This document shows, in pieces, positions 35,059 to 36,182 of a stretch of DNA of 36,182 bases. The notes beneath the pieces were generated by a model. It was not told the DNA's origin, did not search any database, and saw only the letters and a list, made by a program, of their open reading frames with translations. The stretch covers positions 1 through 36,182 of the forward strand of contig JAEWFD010000039.1 in the NCBI GenBank assembly GCA_023388995.1. Reading direction: 5' to 3'. Numbering within the stretch: the stretch's first letter is position 1; each line of letters begins with the position of its first letter. Source of the stretch: Bacillota bacterium. Lineage in GTDB: Bacteria > Bacillota_I > Bacilli_A > Erysipelotrichales > Erysipelotrichaceae. Both the position numbers and the translations under genes were made by a program.

Positions 35059-35154
35059 CACTTTGTCAAGAATTTTAACGTAATGATAGTACTTTAATGG
35101 AGCGTTGTTTACGAACTTCTTAAATGATTCCTTTGGATTATCAATGCCGCTGAA

Positions 35155-36182
35155 TTAAGCGATTTGCGTTATAACAAGATGTGCTGAGACGGGTCTTGTT
35201 CCTCCGGCTAAAGGCGTGATTGTTAATGCGGTTGAGTTTCCTGTAGGATTTTGAACCGTTAAAACAGAATTAATAACGGAAGTGTTAACTAAAGCAATGC
35301 CTACTATTTGTGTTGTTCCCGTTGCGCGTCCTACAACAGTATTACTCAAATCTGCACTGCTAAGTGTTAATATCAATTGTCCTGGCTCATCAATGCTAAC
35401 TTGAAATAATACTAGATAAGTACCAATTGCTGACAAATTAAATGTACTAGCCGAGAGTCGCGAAATTGCAGTGCCTGTAAATGGACCGTCTTGTGGGAAT
35501 TCTACATTGCTGCCCGGTGCAACAGTAGCGGCATTATCCGGTGGCATCAAAGCATAGAAATCTGCAGAACTTAACAAACCTCCAGGTATGCCTTGCGGTC
35601 CAGTAGGACCGGTAGGACCAGTATCACCGGTTAACCCTGTAGGGCCGGTAGGACCAATATCACCAGTTAATCCTGTTGCGCCAGTAGGACCGGTATCACC
35701 AGTTAATCCTGTTGCGCCAGTAGGACCGGTATCACCGGTTAACCCTGTAGGGCCGGTAGGACCAGTAGGGCCAGTTAACCCTGTTGCACCAGTAGGTCCA
35801 GTAGGACCAGTATCACCAGTTAATCCTGTTGCGCCGGTAGGACCAGTAGGGCCAGTTAACCCTGTTGCACCAGCAGGACCAGTAGGGCCAGTATCACCAG
35901 TTAATCCTGTTGCGCCGGTAGGGCCAGTAGGACCAGTAGGGCCAGTTAATCCTGTAGGACCGGTAGGACCAGTAGGGCCTTGTATACCTTGTGGGCCAGT
36001 AGGACCGGTATCACCGGTTAATCCTGTTGCACCAGTAGGACCAGTAGGGCCAGTTAACCCTGTTGCACCAGTAGAACCGGTATCACCGGTTAACCCTGTA
36101 GGGCCGGTAGGACCAGTAGGGCCAGTTAACCCTGTTGCACCAGTAGGTCCAGTAGGACCAGTATCACCAGTTAATCCTGTTG
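35155..36182 (-). CDS. Collagen-like repeat surface protein, N terminus outside the window
   Basis: The frame is open from the right edge, leaving 341 residues. About 199 residues are Gly-X-Y triplets in which Y is nearly always Thr (GPTG, GATG, GLTG, GDTG), encoded by tandem repeats. Then come GIPGG and a C-terminal domain of about 140 residues (LLSSADFYALMPPDNAATVA...) that is rich in beta-strand and resembles the trimerising BclA-type C-terminal domains. Thr-rich triplets in BclA are glycosylation sites. A surface or spore-coat filament is likely. Start codon and anchor lie outside the window. Confidence 0.92.
   Translation of the reverse strand, partial: TGLTGDTGPTGPTGATGLTGPTGPTGPTGLTGDTGSTGATGLTGPTGPTGATGLTGDTGPTGPQGIQGPTGPTGPTGLTGPTGPTGPTGATGLTGDTGPTGPAGATGLTGPTGPTGATGLTGDTGPTGPTGATGLTGPTGPTGPTGLTGDTGPTGATGLTGDTGPTGATGLTGDIGPTGPTGLTGDTGPTGPTGPQGIPGGLLSSADFYALMPPDNAATVAPGSNVEFPQDGPFTGTAISRLSASTFNLSAIGTYLVLFQVSIDEPGQLILTLSSADLSNTVVGRATGTTQIVGIALVNTSVINSVLTVQNPTGNSTALTITPLAGGTRPVSAHLVITQIA
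35583..36182 (-). repeat. Tandem collagen-encoding repeats
   Basis: The segment is built from recurring blocks of 9 to 36 bases such as CCAGTTAATCCTGTTG on the plus strand, in variable order. The repeats encode Gly-X-Thr triplets and continue past the right edge. They favour slippage and recombination, so repeat number is likely to vary between strains. Confidence 0.9.

Larger units (their letters stand above)
34699..35154. other. Non-coding region between convergent genes
   Basis: No gene is supported in this AT-rich stretch. It holds the terminator of the beta-glucoside operon at its left and a long hairpin serving the collagen-like gene at its right. Confidence 0.5.

Noticed and set aside
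35583..36182. Regularly repeated DNA resembling a CRISPR array
   Set aside because: The repeats have no unique spacers, vary in unit length and translate into collagen triplets in one open frame.

Overview
The window reads as the chromosome of a low-to-moderate GC Bacillota (Firmicutes). Supporting signs are a T-box leader, AGGAGG-type ribosome binding sites, a LevR/sigma-54 mannose-family PTS, a LicT antitermination switch, a glycerol operon of the anaerobic GlpA/DUF1667 type, and a surface collagen-like protein. An anaerobic gut lineage such as Erysipelotrichales would fit, but that placement is inference. I saw no tRNA, rRNA or CRISPR array.

Layout. 1-759 is the 3' end of a GC-rich SLH/LysM cell-surface gene. 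859-3253 is a T-box-controlled polar amino acid ABC importer (substrate-binding protein, permease, ATPase; the specifier is probably histidine), followed by exodeoxyribonuclease III. 4110-9669 is a mannose-family PTS locus: a lone EIIB on the minus strand, a 910-residue LevR-type activator, then EIIB-EIIC-EIID behind a very good -24/-12 promoter. 9700-11315 holds three small or odd genes: a MazG-like protein lacking its usual metal ligands, a 43-residue ORF, and a frameshifted HEXXH protein. 11732-17077 is a glycerol operon (glpF, glpK, a GlpA-like dehydrogenase, a second flavoprotein, DUF1667).

17112-20924 is a mobile-element graveyard. It contains an IS1182-type element with a transposase broken at three places, a possible group II intron 5' fragment, two unrecognised minus-strand genes (one secreted), a perfect 32-bp palindrome, a broken IS30-type transposase and a convincing group II intron 3' end (domains V and VI).

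20958-24972 carries a GNAT acetyltransferase, a small membrane protein, a PQQ/sorbosone-dehydrogenase-like beta-propeller and a membrane-anchored alpha/beta hydrolase. 25009-27595 is a MerR regulator divergent from an aldo/keto reductase and an iron alcohol dehydrogenase, with a 19-bp-spacer MerR promoter between them. 27673-29361 is a chemoreceptor. 29577-34698 is a beta-glucoside operon (RAT/terminator switch, EIIA, LicT, EIIBC, 6-phospho-beta-glucosidase, SDR). 35155-36182 is the 3' part of a collagen-like repeat protein that runs off the right edge.

The main theme is carbohydrate and polyol uptake under four different control logics: T-box, sigma-54/PRD activator, RNA antitermination and a MerR-type switch. 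The least explained part is 18764-20924, where unknown genes sit between possible remnants of a group II intron.
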